From Cinnamomum chago (Eukaryota; Streptophyta; Magnoliopsida; Laurales; Lauraceae), in assembly GCA_038049695.1 (NCBI GenBank), contig CP142452.1:50054501-50118500 (forward strand): DNA of 64,000 bases. Reading direction: 5' to 3'. The translations under genes were made by a program, and so were the position numbers. Positions 47,001-59,635 of this stretch are shown in pieces (the first letter of the stretch is position 1; the number at the start of each line of letters is the position of its first letter). The notes beneath the pieces are model-generated. The model made no database searches. It saw only the letters and a program-made list of their open reading frames with translations, and was not told the origin of the DNA.

Positions 47001-48677
47001 CAGAAAGATTTGAACATGAGGCAGAGAAGGTGGATGGAGTATATCAAAGATTATGACTTTCCAATTAAGTACCATCCAGGCAAGGTGAATGTTGTAGCTG
47101 ATGCATTGAGTAGGAAATCAGTGGCTATGGCCAATTTGAGAGGAATGGGTGTCTTACAGCAGTTTGAGGAGTTGGGTGTAGAGGTACAAACCCTGAGATT
47201 GGGTGCGATGTTAGCGAATATGACAGTGTCAGAACCTACCTTCATCCAGAAGATTAAGGAAAATCAGTTGCAAGACCCAGACTTGGCTAAGATAGTAGAA
47301 GTTATTGCAGAACGCCCCGATTTCAAGATGGTGAATGGGATATTGTATTTTCGTGACCGGTTGTGTGTGCCAAATGTGGATGATTTGAAAGATGAGATAA
47401 TGAATGAAGCTCACAGCACGAGATATTCTATGCATCCGGGTAGCACGAAGATGTACCACAATTTGAAGAATCGGTTTTGGTGGAATAACATGAAGAGAGA
47501 GATAGCAGCTTTTGTGTCTCGTTGTCTAACTTGTCAGTTGATCAAGGCAGAGCATCAGAAGCCTCCAGGTTTGTTACAGCCTTTAGAGATTCCGGAGTGG
47601 AAATGGGAGCACATTACCATGGATTTCGTTTCCGGTTTGCCAAATACCAAGAAGGGGAATAATGCAATTTGGATCATTGTAGATCGTCTGACGAAGTCTG
47701 CTCACTTCATTCCGATGAAGACAGGGAATATGATGCACATGGCACCGCTTGCGAAGTTATTTGTTGAGGAGATCGTTAGTAAGCATGGTCAGCCCGTCTC
47801 CATTACTTCAGACAGAGACAGTAGGTTTGTTTCAAAGTTTTGGAAAACTCTTCATGAGTCGATGGGTACCAAACTTCAGTTCAGCACAGCTTATCATCCT
47901 CAGACCGATGGTCAGTCAAAAAGGACGATACAGACTCTCGAAGACATGTTGCGTGCTTGCGTATTGGATTTCAAGGTTCAGTGGGATGAATGCCTACCGC
48001 TTTGCGAATTTGCTTATAACAATAGTTACCACTCTAGCATCGGTATGGCACCGTTCGAGGCACTCTATGGTAGAAGATGCAGAACTCCGGTTTGTTGGGA
48101 AGAAGTCGGTGAACGTAGTTTTCATGGACCGACAATAGTTGGAGAGACAAGTGACAAGGTTAAGTTGATTCAGGAACGTTTGAAGATCGCCCGAAGTAGG
48201 CAGAAGAGTTATGCAGACACTCGCAGAAGAGAATTGCAGTTTCAGGTGGGTGACAAAGTGTTCTTGAAGATCTCGCCAGTTAGAGGGACTTTGAGATTCG
48301 GACAAAAGGGCAAGTTGTATAGAAGGTTTATCGGTCCGTATGAGATCCTGAGCAAGATTGGAGATGTTGCTTATAGACTTGCGTTACCGCCGGAATTCTC
48401 CGGGGTACACAATGTTTTCCATGTTTCGATGCTCAAGAAGTACGTCTCTAGTCCTGCACACATTCTACAGCATGAGCCCTTAGAAATTCGGGAAGATGCC
48501 TCGTATGTGGAAAGACCGATCAAGATCATTGACACCAAAGAGCAAGAGTTGAGAGATCGGACTATTCACTGGGTCAAGGTACTTTGGGAAAATCACGAGC
48601 CAGAAAAAGCCACATGGGAATTGAGAGAACAAGTGCAGAGGAAGTATCCACAACTTTTACCAGAGGTAATTGCTTGA
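44022..48677 (+). CDS. Gag-pol polyprotein, array copy 1 (integrase catalytic Glu replaced)
   Basis: This is one open frame of 1551 residues from [10 protein letters not shown]; the start is chosen because gypsy 2 shares it and no upstream ATG is in frame. It contains gag (about 90-250), zinc knuckles at 304-316 (CX2CX3HX4C) and 323-336 (CX2CX4HX4C), Gln-rich linker, aspartic protease with DPGST (D439), reverse transcriptase with FIDDVLVYS (D775, D776), RNase H (D922), integrase H2C2 zinc region (about 1130-1180), DDE core (D1201, D1264) and a chromodomain-like tail (about 1495-1545). Gag coats the RNA, and pol makes and inserts the DNA copy. Position 1300, 36 residues after D1264, should be the third catalytic residue (Glu) but reads Lys (AAA at 47919-47921), so this integrase should be inactive. 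P593S and E1529K are also private to this copy. Confidence 0.95.
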   Translation: MPPRKAPNHHASGSNQNESDASEGPTATQFQELMQAMITQQRQANENQARFQEQLAKKDDEMAQVQRQLLEVLQNRNVAPPAGPQIVIQNRDPDPNALFEKFRKRAPKEFSGNEDPLVADDWLVNTEKIFDVFMCTGIQKVNLTASLFYGHADRWWQTVKDPYAVMADDEAWAAFKIQFQDKYIPSHVKRQKAIEFQQLKQGNMTVLDYVTKFERLAIYATELIDTERKKITKFLEGLNPIIMRDVIGVVPPATYDEAVKRAYTFEDINNMIVQDRKQQYQQQNQRQQQGKKPRQEQGHVRQGCGHCGKNHETHECRKAMGACFKCGAMNHSIKDCPLLQNQGNRNQQQRQVAPQNQAPAQNQMRPPQQQQQARPPAQNQNARPPQQNRQGQGRQNQIPNRLQMHGRLYYLNRADAEAAGDVVEGKLLVCGVEAQILFDPGSTHSFSSPSFAKLIDAPCSELDYILVVTTPVGKQVVCRNHYPSCTVLLGDVNLPANLIVLDMHDFDVILGMDWLEAYHATMDCFSKTITFRFQGPQAELIFQGNRRKSQAGFISVLKASRLVQSGCQAFIAFITEDKQSQGVEDIPIVCEFSDVFPEEIPGLPPIREVEFTIELLPGTAPISIAPYRMAPAEMGELKLQLQDLLSKGFIRPSVSPWGAPVLFVKKKDGSLRMCIDYRKLNHVTVKNKYPLPRIDELFDQLQGAAYFSKIDLRSGYHQLRVRDSDVQKTAFRTRYGHYEFLVMPFGLTNAPAVFNALMNKVFAPYLDHSTVVFIDDVLVYSKSKKEHEEHLRTALQLLRDNQLYAKLSKCEFWLEQVAFLGHIISREGLAVDPAKIEAVVSWVRPNSVTEIRSFLGLAGYYRRFVQGFSSIAAPLTKLTRKNVPFVWTDQCETSFQELKGRLTTAPILTLPSGNGGFIVFTDASNVGLGCVLMQDGKVIAYGSRQLKDHEKNYATHDLELAAVVFALKMWRHYLYGEKFEVHSDHRSLQYLFLQKDLNMRQRRWMEYIKDYDFPIKYHPGKVNVVADALSRKSVAMANLRGMGVLQQFEELGVEVQTLRLGAMLANMTVSEPTFIQKIKENQLQDPDLAKIVEVIAERPDFKMVNGILYFRDRLCVPNVDDLKDEIMNEAHSTRYSMHPGSTKMYHNLKNRFWWNNMKREIAAFVSRCLTCQLIKAEHQKPPGLLQPLEIPEWKWEHITMDFVSGLPNTKKGNNAIWIIVDRLTKSAHFIPMKTGNMMHMAPLAKLFVEEIVSKHGQPVSITSDRDSRFVSKFWKTLHESMGTKLQFSTAYHPQTDGQSKRTIQTLEDMLRACVLDFKVQWDECLPLCEFAYNNSYHSSIGMAPFEALYGRRCRTPVCWEEVGERSFHGPTIVGETSDKVKLIQERLKIARSRQKSYADTRRRELQFQVGDKVFLKISPVRGTLRFGQKGKLYRRFIGPYEILSKIGDVAYRLALPPEFSGVHNVFHVSMLKKYVSSPAHILQHEPLEIREDASYVERPIKIIDTKEQELRDRTIHWVKVLWENHEPEKATWELREQVQRKYPQLLPEVIA

Positions 48678-48701
48678 TTTATTTGGTGGACCAAATATCC
48701 T

Positions 48702-48714
48702 AAGGGGTGGAGGA
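48702..48714 (+). promoter_or_regulatory. Polypurine tract, array copy 1
   Basis: AAGGGGTGGAGGA directly abuts LTR B. It primes plus-strand DNA. Confidence 0.88.
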
Positions 48715-51667
48715 TGTTAGACCCCGACCCAGACCTAGTCGATTAGTGTGCGATTAGTATGTGTTTAGTTCTAAGTGGGTTTAGTCGTGGTTGGGTTAGA
48801 AGTGATTAGTTAGTTTGGACATAGCTTTGGGAATTTGAGAACGTCTAGTATTAGTCAGACACACTCAGGAAGGCCTGAGTGCACGTGTAAGCTTGGGAAG
48901 ATCGTATTGATTTTCGTGTGAGTGTGATTTTGATTTCATGTGAATGATCTTGTTATGTGTTACAACTTTCTTTTTAAGCCCATTCGTGTTTGAAGCCCAA
49001 AAACCCATGTTTTGGCCCAAAGAGGGTAAAATTGTCTTTCTTGCATAAATCTGGACACAATTTTCGAGATCTCAAAACCATGTCAAAAATATACTTTTTG
49101 GAAACTAGATATTTCGACGATCATTTTATCCTTCTTCGTCGAAGTCATCCGAGGCCCACAAGACCATGTTTTAGTCACTTCAAGTTCAAGCCAAATGGGG
49201 CCCATGAGTCATCACTTAATCCCCTTTCCCCTCCCTTTTCATTCATTTCCCAATCTCTGCAACTTTTGAGTCTAGGGCAAGAGAGAAAACCTCTTTTCTC
49301 CTTCATCTTCCTCACTTGGTTTGATCTAGCTAGAGAGCTCCAAAGGAAATTCTAAGACTACCATTTTCTTCATCTCCTTGCAAGCTTCCTATTGATACAA
49401 GTTTCTTGAGTTTTCAAGTTGGGCAAGAGCTCCATTTCTCTCCCTCCCTCTTGTGTGGCCATTTCTAGGTAAGGGTTTCCACTCATACTTTCCATTGAGT
49501 CATTTTAGTTCCTTAAGATCATGTTTTTCATGTTTTCAAACCCTATTTGGAAAATGGGTTTCTTGTTTCCATTTTTGAGTAAGTTTTGTGTGTTTTCTTG
49601 GTTTGGCTTGTAGTGTGGGATTAGCTTGTGTGAAGAGCTTGAAGTGGAGTGTTTAGCATTTGGGCAAGGCAAGTAATCTCTATAGGATCATTGTGCATGT
49701 TATTTTAAGCTACATTATTGTTTTGGAAACTTTGCATATGGATATGTTTACAAGCTTTATGATTGTGTTTTCATGAGTTTTGGATGTGTGCTTTGTCCCT
49801 TGGAGAGTATGTAGACTCAGGGAATATAAGTGGAATGAGAATGAATGGAAGGGAAGAAGAGAAATGTGAAAAAAATCTGTGCTGAAACGCATTCCCGTGC
49901 ACTGGCGGTCAGCACAGCGGTCAGCTCGCGGCTAGCCGCCTGTGTCCACTTCGGCTAACCGCAGGCTGACCGAACTCAGCGGTTACCTTTCCAGAAGCTA
50001 GCTTTTTCACCTGGGACCAGCGGTCAGCTCCGCGGTCAGCTCACGGCTAACCGCCAGTCTCACTCGCGGTTAACCGCAAGCCAACCGTGGACTGCGGTTC
50101 CTTCTCCAGAAGCTGGCATTTTGTTGGGATCCACGGTCAGCGCCGCGGTCAGCTCACGGCTAACCGCCAGTCCTACTCGCGGTTAACCGCAAGCCAACCG
50201 CGCAATGCGGTTCCATTTCCCGAGAGCTAAGTTCAAAATTGGTATTTCAGCGGTCAGCCTGGCGGTCACCTTGCGGCTAGCCGCCGGACCCCAGTTCGGC
50301 TAGCCGCCACCTGACCGCGAGGTGACCGAAATTCACTGTTTGTGTATTTTGACGAGTTTAGCAAGAATGAAAAACTAGAACATGTTAAGTGACCTTTAGC
50401 TTGATATTGTACACTCGAGACCCGAGATGTCCTTGAACTTCTGGGGCACCAATTCTATTTTTACCTCCGCATCTGGGCTTCGATTGTACAACAACCATCC
50501 AAAGGTCCTTGTATGTGCTTGATAGACTTCGTGTTTGAACCTTGATTTTTGGGTATGATGAATACCATTGTGAACTCATTTTGAAGTGTTAGTACAACCG
50601 TGTTTTGAAGTTTTGTTAAGAAAAAGGGGATCACTTCCTAAGCGTGTTTTGCATAAATATTATGCCTCGTGCTAGTCGTGCTCGTCGTGATGTGATAAGT
50701 GATTTCCCCCTTTTTATCTCGACGTGTTTGATCGTGCTTCGCGTGTTTTGTGCATTCATGAACTAAGTGAACACCACTGAGCTTAGACTGCCCTTTCGGT
50801 TTGATCCACTGTCTGGGGGTCTTTAAACATGTGGACTGTCTGCAGACTGGTCGTGTATTTATTACACATCGTGCGTGTCCGGTTCCGCGGCCGGAATTCC
50901 CGTCTTTGTGGGAAATCGTGTCGTGCTTATATTATGTATATCGTGCTTGTCGTGCGTGCTTGCTCTTTTCATTATATAAATGATAGAGAAAGGATGGGCT
51001 CTTTGTGGATTGTAACTTTTCATGATATATTTAGTACTCATGCTAGTTTGTTTTGATACCTCAGCTATTGTGACAGTTCAAATCAAGTATTCGATTTCAA
51101 GTGTTTTTCCCAAGTATTATTGTCATGTTCATGCCTATATTGATTACCTGCCAAACCGTCGTGTTTGACCCTTGCTTGTTGGTGCCCAGGTGCAGGAGAC
51201 GTTGCCTTTGAGGAGGAGCGTCAGGAGGAGGCTTGTGAGCCAACTCCCGTGAGAGAGTGGCAGCCCGACGATGTCATCTAGATGTCGGTCTGGTTCTTGA
51301 GTTTCGTCACATTTTGTCATGGAGTTTCTTTTGGCTATTTTGAGATTGTATTGACCTTTATTGGTCTCTTACGGGTTGTACTAAACTTAACTTGTTTTTT
51401 TGTATTAACTCTATAACTTGAATATTAATGGGAATGCTTGTTAGCTTCTTTCTATGATACCATGCCTTGTTATTAAATGTTATGGCACCTAAAGATTTTA
51501 TTGGGGCTCATCTTGATGTGTTTTGCTACACGCTTCCGCAATCGTGTACGTGTGAGTCAGATTCCGACTGTCTTTGGGAATCCTCACCGCGGGAACCTGT
51601 GGGAAAGTATATCATCAATGTACCCACCAACGTCGCGGGGCCCGGGATCCGTTCCGGGGTCGCGACA
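48715..51667 (+). repeat. Array LTR B (2953 bp), shared by copies 1 and 2
   Basis: It serves as the 3' LTR of copy 1 and the 5' LTR of copy 2. By eye it differs from LTR C at one base (GTGTGC here, GTGTAC in LTR C near 57597). B and C together differ from A at about five sites, so B and C are each other's closest relatives. This fits later duplication of one unit. Confidence 0.94.
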
Positions 51668-51671
51668 GGAC

Positions 51672-51683
51672 TGGTATCAGAGC
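51672..51683 (+). promoter_or_regulatory. Primer binding site, array copy 2
   Basis: TGGTATCAGAGC, four bases after LTR B, identical to copy 1. Confidence 0.92.
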
Positions 51684-51828
51684 GAGACATGTTTCAGGCA
51701 CTTAAAAGAAACTAGAAAGGTCTTAGGAACGTGGCGAGGATTCGTGAGTCCGATAGATTCGTTCGTATAGGACCTTAGAAACCCTTGTACCATGTTATTT
51801 GTGTTCTAACTTTTTGTTTTACAGCAAT

Positions 51829-54800
51829 ATGCCTCCAAGAAAAGCTCCCAATCATCATGCTTCAGGCAGTAATCAGAATGAGTCAGATGCATCTGAGGGA
51901 CCGACAGCTACACAGTTTCAGGAACTTATGCAAGCCATGATAACACAGCAAAGGCAGGCTAATGAGAACCAAGCAAGGTTTCAAGAACAGTTGGCTAAGA
52001 AAGATGATGAAATGGCTCAAGTCCAAAGGCAATTGTTAGAAGTTCTCCAGAACAGGAATGTAGCACCCCCCGCAGGTCCACAGATTGTTATTCAGAATAG
52101 GGATCCTGACCCTAATGCACTGTTTGAGAAGTTTAGAAAGAGAGCGCCTAAAGAATTTTCGGGCAATGAGGACCCGTTAGTGGCAGATGACTGGCTAGTC
52201 AATACGGAGAAGATCTTCGATGTTTTCATGTGCACGGGTATACAGAAGGTCAATCTCACAGCTTCTCTATTCTATGGGCATGCAGACCGGTGGTGGCAAA
52301 CAGTCAAGGACCCATATGCAGTGATGGCTGATGATGAGGCATGGGCAGCTTTCAAGATACAGTTTCAGGACAAATATATTCCCTCTCATGTCAAGAGGCA
52401 GAAGGCTATTGAGTTTCAGCAACTCAAGCAGGGTAACATGACCGTGTTAGACTATGTCACCAAATTTGAGAGATTAGCTATATATGCCACCGAGTTGATT
52501 GACACGGAAAGGAAGAAGATAACTAAGTTTTTGGAAGGGTTGAACCCGATCATCATGAGAGATGTCATAGGCGTAGTACCTCCAGCTACGTATGATGAGG
52601 CAGTCAAGCGGGCATACACTTTTGAAGATATTAACAATATGATTGTTCAGGACAGGAAACAACAATACCAGCAACAGAATCAGAGGCAGCAGCAGGGCAA
52701 GAAGCCAAGGCAAGAGCAAGGCCATGTCAGGCAGGGATGTGGGCATTGTGGCAAGAATCATGAGACACACGAATGTCGTAAGGCCATGGGTGCCTGTTTC
52801 AAGTGTGGGGCTATAAACCATTCAATCAAGGATTGCCCACTACTTCAGAATCAGGGGAATAGAAACCAGCAGCAGAGACAAGTAGCTCCTCAGAATCAAG
52901 CACCAGCTCAGAATCAGATGAGACCACCTCAGCAGCAGCAACAGGCTAGGCCACCAGCACAGAATCAGAATGCTCGTCCTCCACAGCAGAATAGACAAGG
53001 CCAAGGAAGGCAGAACCAAATACCGAACAGACTACAGATGCATGGACGGTTATACTATCTTAACCGTGCAGATGCTGAAGCTGCAGGAGACGTGGTAGAA
53101 GGTAAACTTCTTGTTTGTGGGGTAGAAGCCCAGATTTTGTTTGACCCTGGATCCACACATTCATTTTCATCCCCTAGTTTTGCTAAGTTGATTGATGCAC
53201 CATGTAGTGAGTTGGATTACATTTTGGTAGTGACCACTCCAGTAGGGAAACAAGTTGTGTGTAGAAACCATTACCCTAGTTGTACAGTGTTGTTAGGAGA
53301 TGTGAATTTACCGGCCAACCTCATAGTTTTGGACATGCATGATTTTGATGTCATTTTAGGCATGGATTGGTTAGAAGCATATCATGCCACCATGGATTGT
53401 TTTAGTAAGACTATCACATTTAGATTCCAAGGACCACAGGCAGAGTTGATATTTCAAGGGAACAGGCGAAAATCTCAGGCAGGGTTTATTTCAGTGTTGA
53501 AGGCCAGCAGATTAGTGCAGAGTGGATGTCAGGCATTTATTGCGTTTATCACGGAGGATAAACAGTCCCAAGGGGTGGAGGATATCCCCATTGTGTGTGA
53601 ATTTCCGGACGTTTTTCCAGAAGAAATCCCGGGTTTACCACCAATTAGGGAAGTCGAGTTCACAATTGAGCTTCTTCCAGGGACAGCTCCGATCTCGATT
53701 GCACCATACAGGATGGCTCCGGCAGAAATGGGTGAGCTAAAGCTCCAATTGCAAGATTTGTTGAGCAAAGGTTTTATTAGGCCAAGTGTTTCACCGTGGG
53801 GAGCACCGGTGTTGTTTGTGAAGAAGAAGGATGGAAGTTTGAGAATGTGCATAGACTATCGGAAGTTGAACCATGTGACCGTGAAGAACAAGTACCCTTT
53901 GCCAAGGATAGATGAATTGTTTGACCAATTGCAAGGAGCAACCTACTTTTCCAAGATAGACTTGAGGTCAGGGTACCATCAGTTGAGAGTTAGAGATTCA
54001 GATGTTCAGAAGACAGCCTTTAGAACAAGATATGGGCACTATGAGTTCTTAGTGATGCCCTTTGGCTTGACAAATGCACCCGCAGTCTTTAATGCTTTGA
54101 TGAACAAGGTCTTCGCACCTTATTTGGATCACTCTACAGTAGTGTTCATTGACGACGTCCTCGTGTATTCCAAGAGTAAGAAGGAACATGAGGAACATTT
54201 GAGGACAGCGTTGCAGCTCTTGAGAGACAACCAGCTATATGCAAAGCTCAGTAAATGCGAATTCTGGTTAGAGCAAGTTGCTTTTCTAGGCCACATCATC
54301 TCCAGAGAAGGGTTAGCAGTTGATCCAGCTAAGATAGAAGCAGTTGTGAGTTGGGTTAGGCCAAACAGTGTGACAGAAATTAGAAGCTTTTTGGGGTTAG
54401 CAGGCTACTACAGAAGATTTGTTCAAGGTTTTTCGTCCATTGCAGCACCGTTGACGAAGTTGACCAGGAAGAATGTCCCGTTTGTGTGGACTGATCAGTG
54501 TGAAACCAGTTTTCAAGAGTTGAAAGGAAGGTTAACCACAGCCCCGATTCTCACTTTACCTTCGGGAAACGGTGGGTTTATTGTTTTTACAGATGCTTCG
54601 AATGTGGGACTGGGTTGTGTGTTGATGCAAGATGGTAAGGTGATTGCTTATGGCTCGAGACAGTTGAAGGACCACGAGAAGAATTATGCGACTCACGACT
54701 TGGAGTTGGCAGCAGTTGTTTTCGCATTGAAGATGTGGAGACACTATCTCTATGGAGAGAAATTCGAGGTCCATTCAGATCACAGAAGTTTACAATATTT

Positions 54801-56484
54801 GTTCTTACAGAAAGATTTGAACATGAGGCAGAGAAGGTGGATGGAGTATATCAAAGATTATGACTTTCCAATTAAGTACCATCCAGGCAAGGTGAATGTT
54901 GTAGCTGATGCATTGAGTAGGAAATCAGTGGCTATGGCCAATTTGAGAGGAATGGGTGTCTTACAGCAGTTTGAGGAGTTGGGTGTAGAGGTACAAACCC
55001 TGAGATTGGGTGCGATGTTAGCGAATATGACAGTGTCAGAACCTACCTTCATCCAGAAGATTAAGGAAAATCAGTTGCAAGACCCAGACTTGGCTAAGAT
55101 AGTAGAAGTTATTGCAGAACGCCCCGATTTCAAGATGGTGAATGGGATATTGTATTTTCGTGACCGGTTGTGTGTGCCAAATGTGGATGATTTGAAAGAT
55201 GAGATAATGAATGAAGCTCACAGCACGAGATATTCTATGCATCCGGGTAGCACGAAGATGTACCACAATTTGAAGAATCGGTTTTGGTGGAATAACATGA
55301 AGAGAGAGATAGCAGCTTTTGTGTCTCGTTGTCTAACTTGTCAGTTGATCAAGGCAGAGCATCAGAAGCCTCCAGGTTTGTTACAGCCTTTAGAGATTCC
55401 GGAGTGGAAATGGGAGCACATTACCATGGATTTCGTTTCCGGTTTGCCAAATACCAAGAAGGGGAATAATGCAATTTGGATCATTGTAGATCGTCTGACG
55501 AAGTCTGCTCACTTCATTCCGATGAAGACAGGGAATATGATGCACCTGGCACCGCTTGCGAAGTTATTTGTTGAGGAGATCGTTAGTAAGCATGGTCAGC
55601 CCGTCTCCATTACTTCAGACAGAGACAGTAGGTTTGTTTCAAAGTTTTGGAAAACTCTTCATGAGTCGATGGGTACCAAACTTCAGTTCAGCACAGCTTA
55701 TCATCCTCAGACCGATGGTCAGTCAGAAAGGACGATACAGACTCTCGAAGACATGTTGCGTGCTTGCGTATTGGATTTCAAGGTTCAGTGGGATGAATGC
55801 CTACCGCTTTGCGAATTTGCTTATAACAATAGTTACCACTCTAGCATCGGTATGGCACCGTTCGAGGCACTCTATGGTAGAAGATGCAGAACTCCGGTTT
55901 GTTGGGAAGAAGTCGGTGAACGTAGTTTTCATGGACCGACAATAGTTGGAGAGACAAGTGACAAGGTTAAGTTGATTCAGGAACGTTTGAAGATCGCCCG
56001 AAGTAGGCAGAAGAGTTATGCAGACACTCGCAGAAGAGAATTGCAGTTTCAGGTGGGTGACAAAGTGTTCTTGAAGATCTCGCCAGTTAGAGGGACTTTG
56101 AGATTCGGACAAAAGGGCAAGTTGTATAGAAGGTTTATCGGTCCGTATGAGATCCTGAGCAAGATTGGAGATGTTGCTTATAGACTTGCGTTACCGCCGG
56201 AATTCTCCGGGGTACACAATGTTTTCCATGTTTCGATGCTCAAGAAGTACGTCTCTAGTCCTGCACACATTCTACAGCATGAGCCCTTAGAAATTCGGGA
56301 AGATGCCTCGTATGTGGAAAGACCGATCAAGATCATTGACACCAAAGAGCAAGAGTTGAGAGATCGGACTATTCACTGGGTCAAGGTACTTTGGGAAAAT
56401 CACGAGCCAGAAGAAGCCACATGGGAATTGAGAGAACAAGTGCAGAGGAAGTATCCACAACTTTTACCAGAGGTAATTGCTTGA
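51829..56484 (+). CDS. Gag-pol polyprotein, array copy 2 (all catalytic residues present)
   Basis: Uninterrupted frame of 1551 residues with the same domain order as copy 1. Protease D439, reverse transcriptase D775/D776, RNase H D922 and integrase D1201, D1264 and E1300 are all present. Private changes are M329I (inside the second zinc knuckle, not a metal ligand), A705T and M1240L. With an intact primer site, polypurine tract and nearly identical flanking LTRs, this is the best candidate in the window for a coding-competent element. Whether it is transcribed cannot be seen. Confidence 0.95.
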   Translation: MPPRKAPNHHASGSNQNESDASEGPTATQFQELMQAMITQQRQANENQARFQEQLAKKDDEMAQVQRQLLEVLQNRNVAPPAGPQIVIQNRDPDPNALFEKFRKRAPKEFSGNEDPLVADDWLVNTEKIFDVFMCTGIQKVNLTASLFYGHADRWWQTVKDPYAVMADDEAWAAFKIQFQDKYIPSHVKRQKAIEFQQLKQGNMTVLDYVTKFERLAIYATELIDTERKKITKFLEGLNPIIMRDVIGVVPPATYDEAVKRAYTFEDINNMIVQDRKQQYQQQNQRQQQGKKPRQEQGHVRQGCGHCGKNHETHECRKAMGACFKCGAINHSIKDCPLLQNQGNRNQQQRQVAPQNQAPAQNQMRPPQQQQQARPPAQNQNARPPQQNRQGQGRQNQIPNRLQMHGRLYYLNRADAEAAGDVVEGKLLVCGVEAQILFDPGSTHSFSSPSFAKLIDAPCSELDYILVVTTPVGKQVVCRNHYPSCTVLLGDVNLPANLIVLDMHDFDVILGMDWLEAYHATMDCFSKTITFRFQGPQAELIFQGNRRKSQAGFISVLKASRLVQSGCQAFIAFITEDKQSQGVEDIPIVCEFPDVFPEEIPGLPPIREVEFTIELLPGTAPISIAPYRMAPAEMGELKLQLQDLLSKGFIRPSVSPWGAPVLFVKKKDGSLRMCIDYRKLNHVTVKNKYPLPRIDELFDQLQGATYFSKIDLRSGYHQLRVRDSDVQKTAFRTRYGHYEFLVMPFGLTNAPAVFNALMNKVFAPYLDHSTVVFIDDVLVYSKSKKEHEEHLRTALQLLRDNQLYAKLSKCEFWLEQVAFLGHIISREGLAVDPAKIEAVVSWVRPNSVTEIRSFLGLAGYYRRFVQGFSSIAAPLTKLTRKNVPFVWTDQCETSFQELKGRLTTAPILTLPSGNGGFIVFTDASNVGLGCVLMQDGKVIAYGSRQLKDHEKNYATHDLELAAVVFALKMWRHYLYGEKFEVHSDHRSLQYLFLQKDLNMRQRRWMEYIKDYDFPIKYHPGKVNVVADALSRKSVAMANLRGMGVLQQFEELGVEVQTLRLGAMLANMTVSEPTFIQKIKENQLQDPDLAKIVEVIAERPDFKMVNGILYFRDRLCVPNVDDLKDEIMNEAHSTRYSMHPGSTKMYHNLKNRFWWNNMKREIAAFVSRCLTCQLIKAEHQKPPGLLQPLEIPEWKWEHITMDFVSGLPNTKKGNNAIWIIVDRLTKSAHFIPMKTGNMMHLAPLAKLFVEEIVSKHGQPVSITSDRDSRFVSKFWKTLHESMGTKLQFSTAYHPQTDGQSERTIQTLEDMLRACVLDFKVQWDECLPLCEFAYNNSYHSSIGMAPFEALYGRRCRTPVCWEEVGERSFHGPTIVGETSDKVKLIQERLKIARSRQKSYADTRRRELQFQVGDKVFLKISPVRGTLRFGQKGKLYRRFIGPYEILSKIGDVAYRLALPPEFSGVHNVFHVSMLKKYVSSPAHILQHEPLEIREDASYVERPIKIIDTKEQELRDRTIHWVKVLWENHEPEEATWELREQVQRKYPQLLPEVIA

Positions 56485-56508
56485 TTTATTTGGTGGACCA
56501 AATATCCT

Positions 56509-56521
56509 AAGGGGTGGAGGA
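56509..56521 (+). promoter_or_regulatory. Polypurine tract, array copy 2
   Basis: AAGGGGTGGAGGA directly abuts LTR C. Confidence 0.88.
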
Positions 56522-59474
56522 TGTTAGACCCCGACCCAGACCTAGTCGATTAGTGTGCGATTAGTATGTGTTTAGTTCTAAGTGGGTTTAGTCGTGGTTG
56601 GGTTAGAAGTGATTAGTTAGTTTGGACATAGCTTTGGGAATTTGAGAACGTCTAGTATTAGTCAGACACACTCAGGAAGGCCTGAGTGCACGTGTAAGCT
56701 TGGGAAGATCGTATTGATTTTCGTGTGAGTGTGATTTTGATTTCATGTGAATGATCTTGTTATGTGTTACAACTTTCTTTTTAAGCCCATTCGTGTTTGA
56801 AGCCCAAAAACCCATGTTTTGGCCCAAAGAGGGTAAAATTGTCTTTCTTGCATAAATCTGGACACAATTTTCGAGATCTCAAAACCATGTCAAAAATATA
56901 CTTTTTGGAAACTAGATATTTCGACGATCATTTTATCCTTCTTCGTCGAAGTCATCCGAGGCCCACAAGACCATGTTTTAGTCACTTCAAGTTCAAGCCA
57001 AATGGGGCCCATGAGTCATCACTTAATCCCCTTTCCCCTCCCTTTTCATTCATTTCCCAATCTCTGCAACTTTTGAGTCTAGGGCAAGAGAGAAAACCTC
57101 TTTTCTCCTTCATCTTCCTCACTTGGTTTGATCTAGCTAGAGAGCTCCAAAGGAAATTCTAAGACTACCATTTTCTTCATCTCCTTGCAAGCTTCCTATT
57201 GATACAAGTTTCTTGAGTTTTCAAGTTGGGCAAGAGCTCCATTTCTCTCCCTCCCTCTTGTGTGGCCATTTCTAGGTAAGGGTTTCCACTCATACTTTCC
57301 ATTGAGTCATTTTAGTTCCTTAAGATCATGTTTTTCATGTTTTCAAACCCTATTTGGAAAATGGGTTTCTTGTTTCCATTTTTGAGTAAGTTTTGTGTGT
57401 TTTCTTGGTTTGGCTTGTAGTGTGGGATTAGCTTGTGTGAAGAGCTTGAAGTGGAGTGTTTAGCATTTGGGCAAGGCAAGTAATCTCTATAGGATCATTG
57501 TGCATGTTATTTTAAGCTACATTATTGTTTTGGAAACTTTGCATATGGATATGTTTACAAGCTTTATGATTGTGTTTTCATGAGTTTTGGATGTGTACTT
57601 TGTCCCTTGGAGAGTATGTAGACTCAGGGAATATAAGTGGAATGAGAATGAATGGAAGGGAAGAAGAGAAATGTGAAAAAAATCTGTGCTGAAACGCATT
57701 CCCGTGCACTGGCGGTCAGCACAGCGGTCAGCTCGCGGCTAGCCGCCTGTGTCCACTTCGGCTAACCGCAGGCTGACCGAACTCAGCGGTTACCTTTCCA
57801 GAAGCTAGCTTTTTCACCTGGGACCAGCGGTCAGCTCCGCGGTCAGCTCACGGCTAACCGCCAGTCTCACTCGCGGTTAACCGCAAGCCAACCGTGGACT
57901 GCGGTTCCTTCTCCAGAAGCTGGCATTTTGTTGGGATCCACGGTCAGCGCCGCGGTCAGCTCACGGCTAACCGCCAGTCCTACTCGCGGTTAACCGCAAG
58001 CCAACCGCGCAATGCGGTTCCATTTCCCGAGAGCTAAGTTCAAAATTGGTATTTCAGCGGTCAGCCTGGCGGTCACCTTGCGGCTAGCCGCCGGACCCCA
58101 GTTCGGCTAGCCGCCACCTGACCGCGAGGTGACCGAAATTCACTGTTTGTGTATTTTGACGAGTTTAGCAAGAATGAAAAACTAGAACATGTTAAGTGAC
58201 CTTTAGCTTGATATTGTACACTCGAGACCCGAGATGTCCTTGAACTTCTGGGGCACCAATTCTATTTTTACCTCCGCATCTGGGCTTCGATTGTACAACA
58301 ACCATCCAAAGGTCCTTGTATGTGCTTGATAGACTTCGTGTTTGAACCTTGATTTTTGGGTATGATGAATACCATTGTGAACTCATTTTGAAGTGTTAGT
58401 ACAACCGTGTTTTGAAGTTTTGTTAAGAAAAAGGGGATCACTTCCTAAGCGTGTTTTGCATAAATATTATGCCTCGTGCTAGTCGTGCTCGTCGTGATGT
58501 GATAAGTGATTTCCCCCTTTTTATCTCGACGTGTTTGATCGTGCTTCGCGTGTTTTGTGCATTCATGAACTAAGTGAACACCACTGAGCTTAGACTGCCC
58601 TTTCGGTTTGATCCACTGTCTGGGGGTCTTTAAACATGTGGACTGTCTGCAGACTGGTCGTGTATTTATTACACATCGTGCGTGTCCGGTTCCGCGGCCG
58701 GAATTCCCGTCTTTGTGGGAAATCGTGTCGTGCTTATATTATGTATATCGTGCTTGTCGTGCGTGCTTGCTCTTTTCATTATATAAATGATAGAGAAAGG
58801 ATGGGCTCTTTGTGGATTGTAACTTTTCATGATATATTTAGTACTCATGCTAGTTTGTTTTGATACCTCAGCTATTGTGACAGTTCAAATCAAGTATTCG
58901 ATTTCAAGTGTTTTTCCCAAGTATTATTGTCATGTTCATGCCTATATTGATTACCTGCCAAACCGTCGTGTTTGACCCTTGCTTGTTGGTGCCCAGGTGC
59001 AGGAGACGTTGCCTTTGAGGAGGAGCGTCAGGAGGAGGCTTGTGAGCCAACTCCCGTGAGAGAGTGGCAGCCCGACGATGTCATCTAGATGTCGGTCTGG
59101 TTCTTGAGTTTCGTCACATTTTGTCATGGAGTTTCTTTTGGCTATTTTGAGATTGTATTGACCTTTATTGGTCTCTTACGGGTTGTACTAAACTTAACTT
59201 GTTTTTTTGTATTAACTCTATAACTTGAATATTAATGGGAATGCTTGTTAGCTTCTTTCTATGATACCATGCCTTGTTATTAAATGTTATGGCACCTAAA
59301 GATTTTATTGGGGCTCATCTTGATGTGTTTTGCTACACGCTTCCGCAATCGTGTACGTGTGAGTCAGATTCCGACTGTCTTTGGGAATCCTCACCGCGGG
59401 AACCTGTGGGAAAGTATATCATCAATGTACCCACCAACGTCGCGGGGCCCGGGATCCGTTCCGGGGTCGCGACA
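56522..59474 (+). repeat. Array LTR C (2953 bp), shared by copies 2 and 3
   Basis: Same ends and internal features as LTR B, with a single visible base difference near 57597. It joins internal 2 to internal 3 without intervening DNA. Confidence 0.94.
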
Positions 59475-59478
59475 GGAC

Positions 59479-59490
59479 TGGTATCAGAGC
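59479..59490 (+). promoter_or_regulatory. Primer binding site, array copy 3
   Basis: TGGTATCAGAGC, four bases after LTR C. Confidence 0.92.
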
Positions 59491-59635
59491 GAGACATGTT
59501 TCAGGCACTTAAAAGAAACTAGAAAGGTCTTAGGAACGTGGCGAGGATTCGTGAGTCCGATAGATTCGTTCGTATAGGACCTTAGAAACCCTTGTACCAT
59601 GTTATTTGTGTTCTAACTTTTTGTTTTACAGCAAT

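Noticed and set aside
44645-48305. Open frames of 60-115 codons on the minus strand of the array gag-pol (repeated at the same places in each copy and in gypsy 2)
   Set aside because: They lie antisense to strongly conserved coding sequence, match no known family, and are repeated only because the array is repeated. They are shadows of gag-pol.
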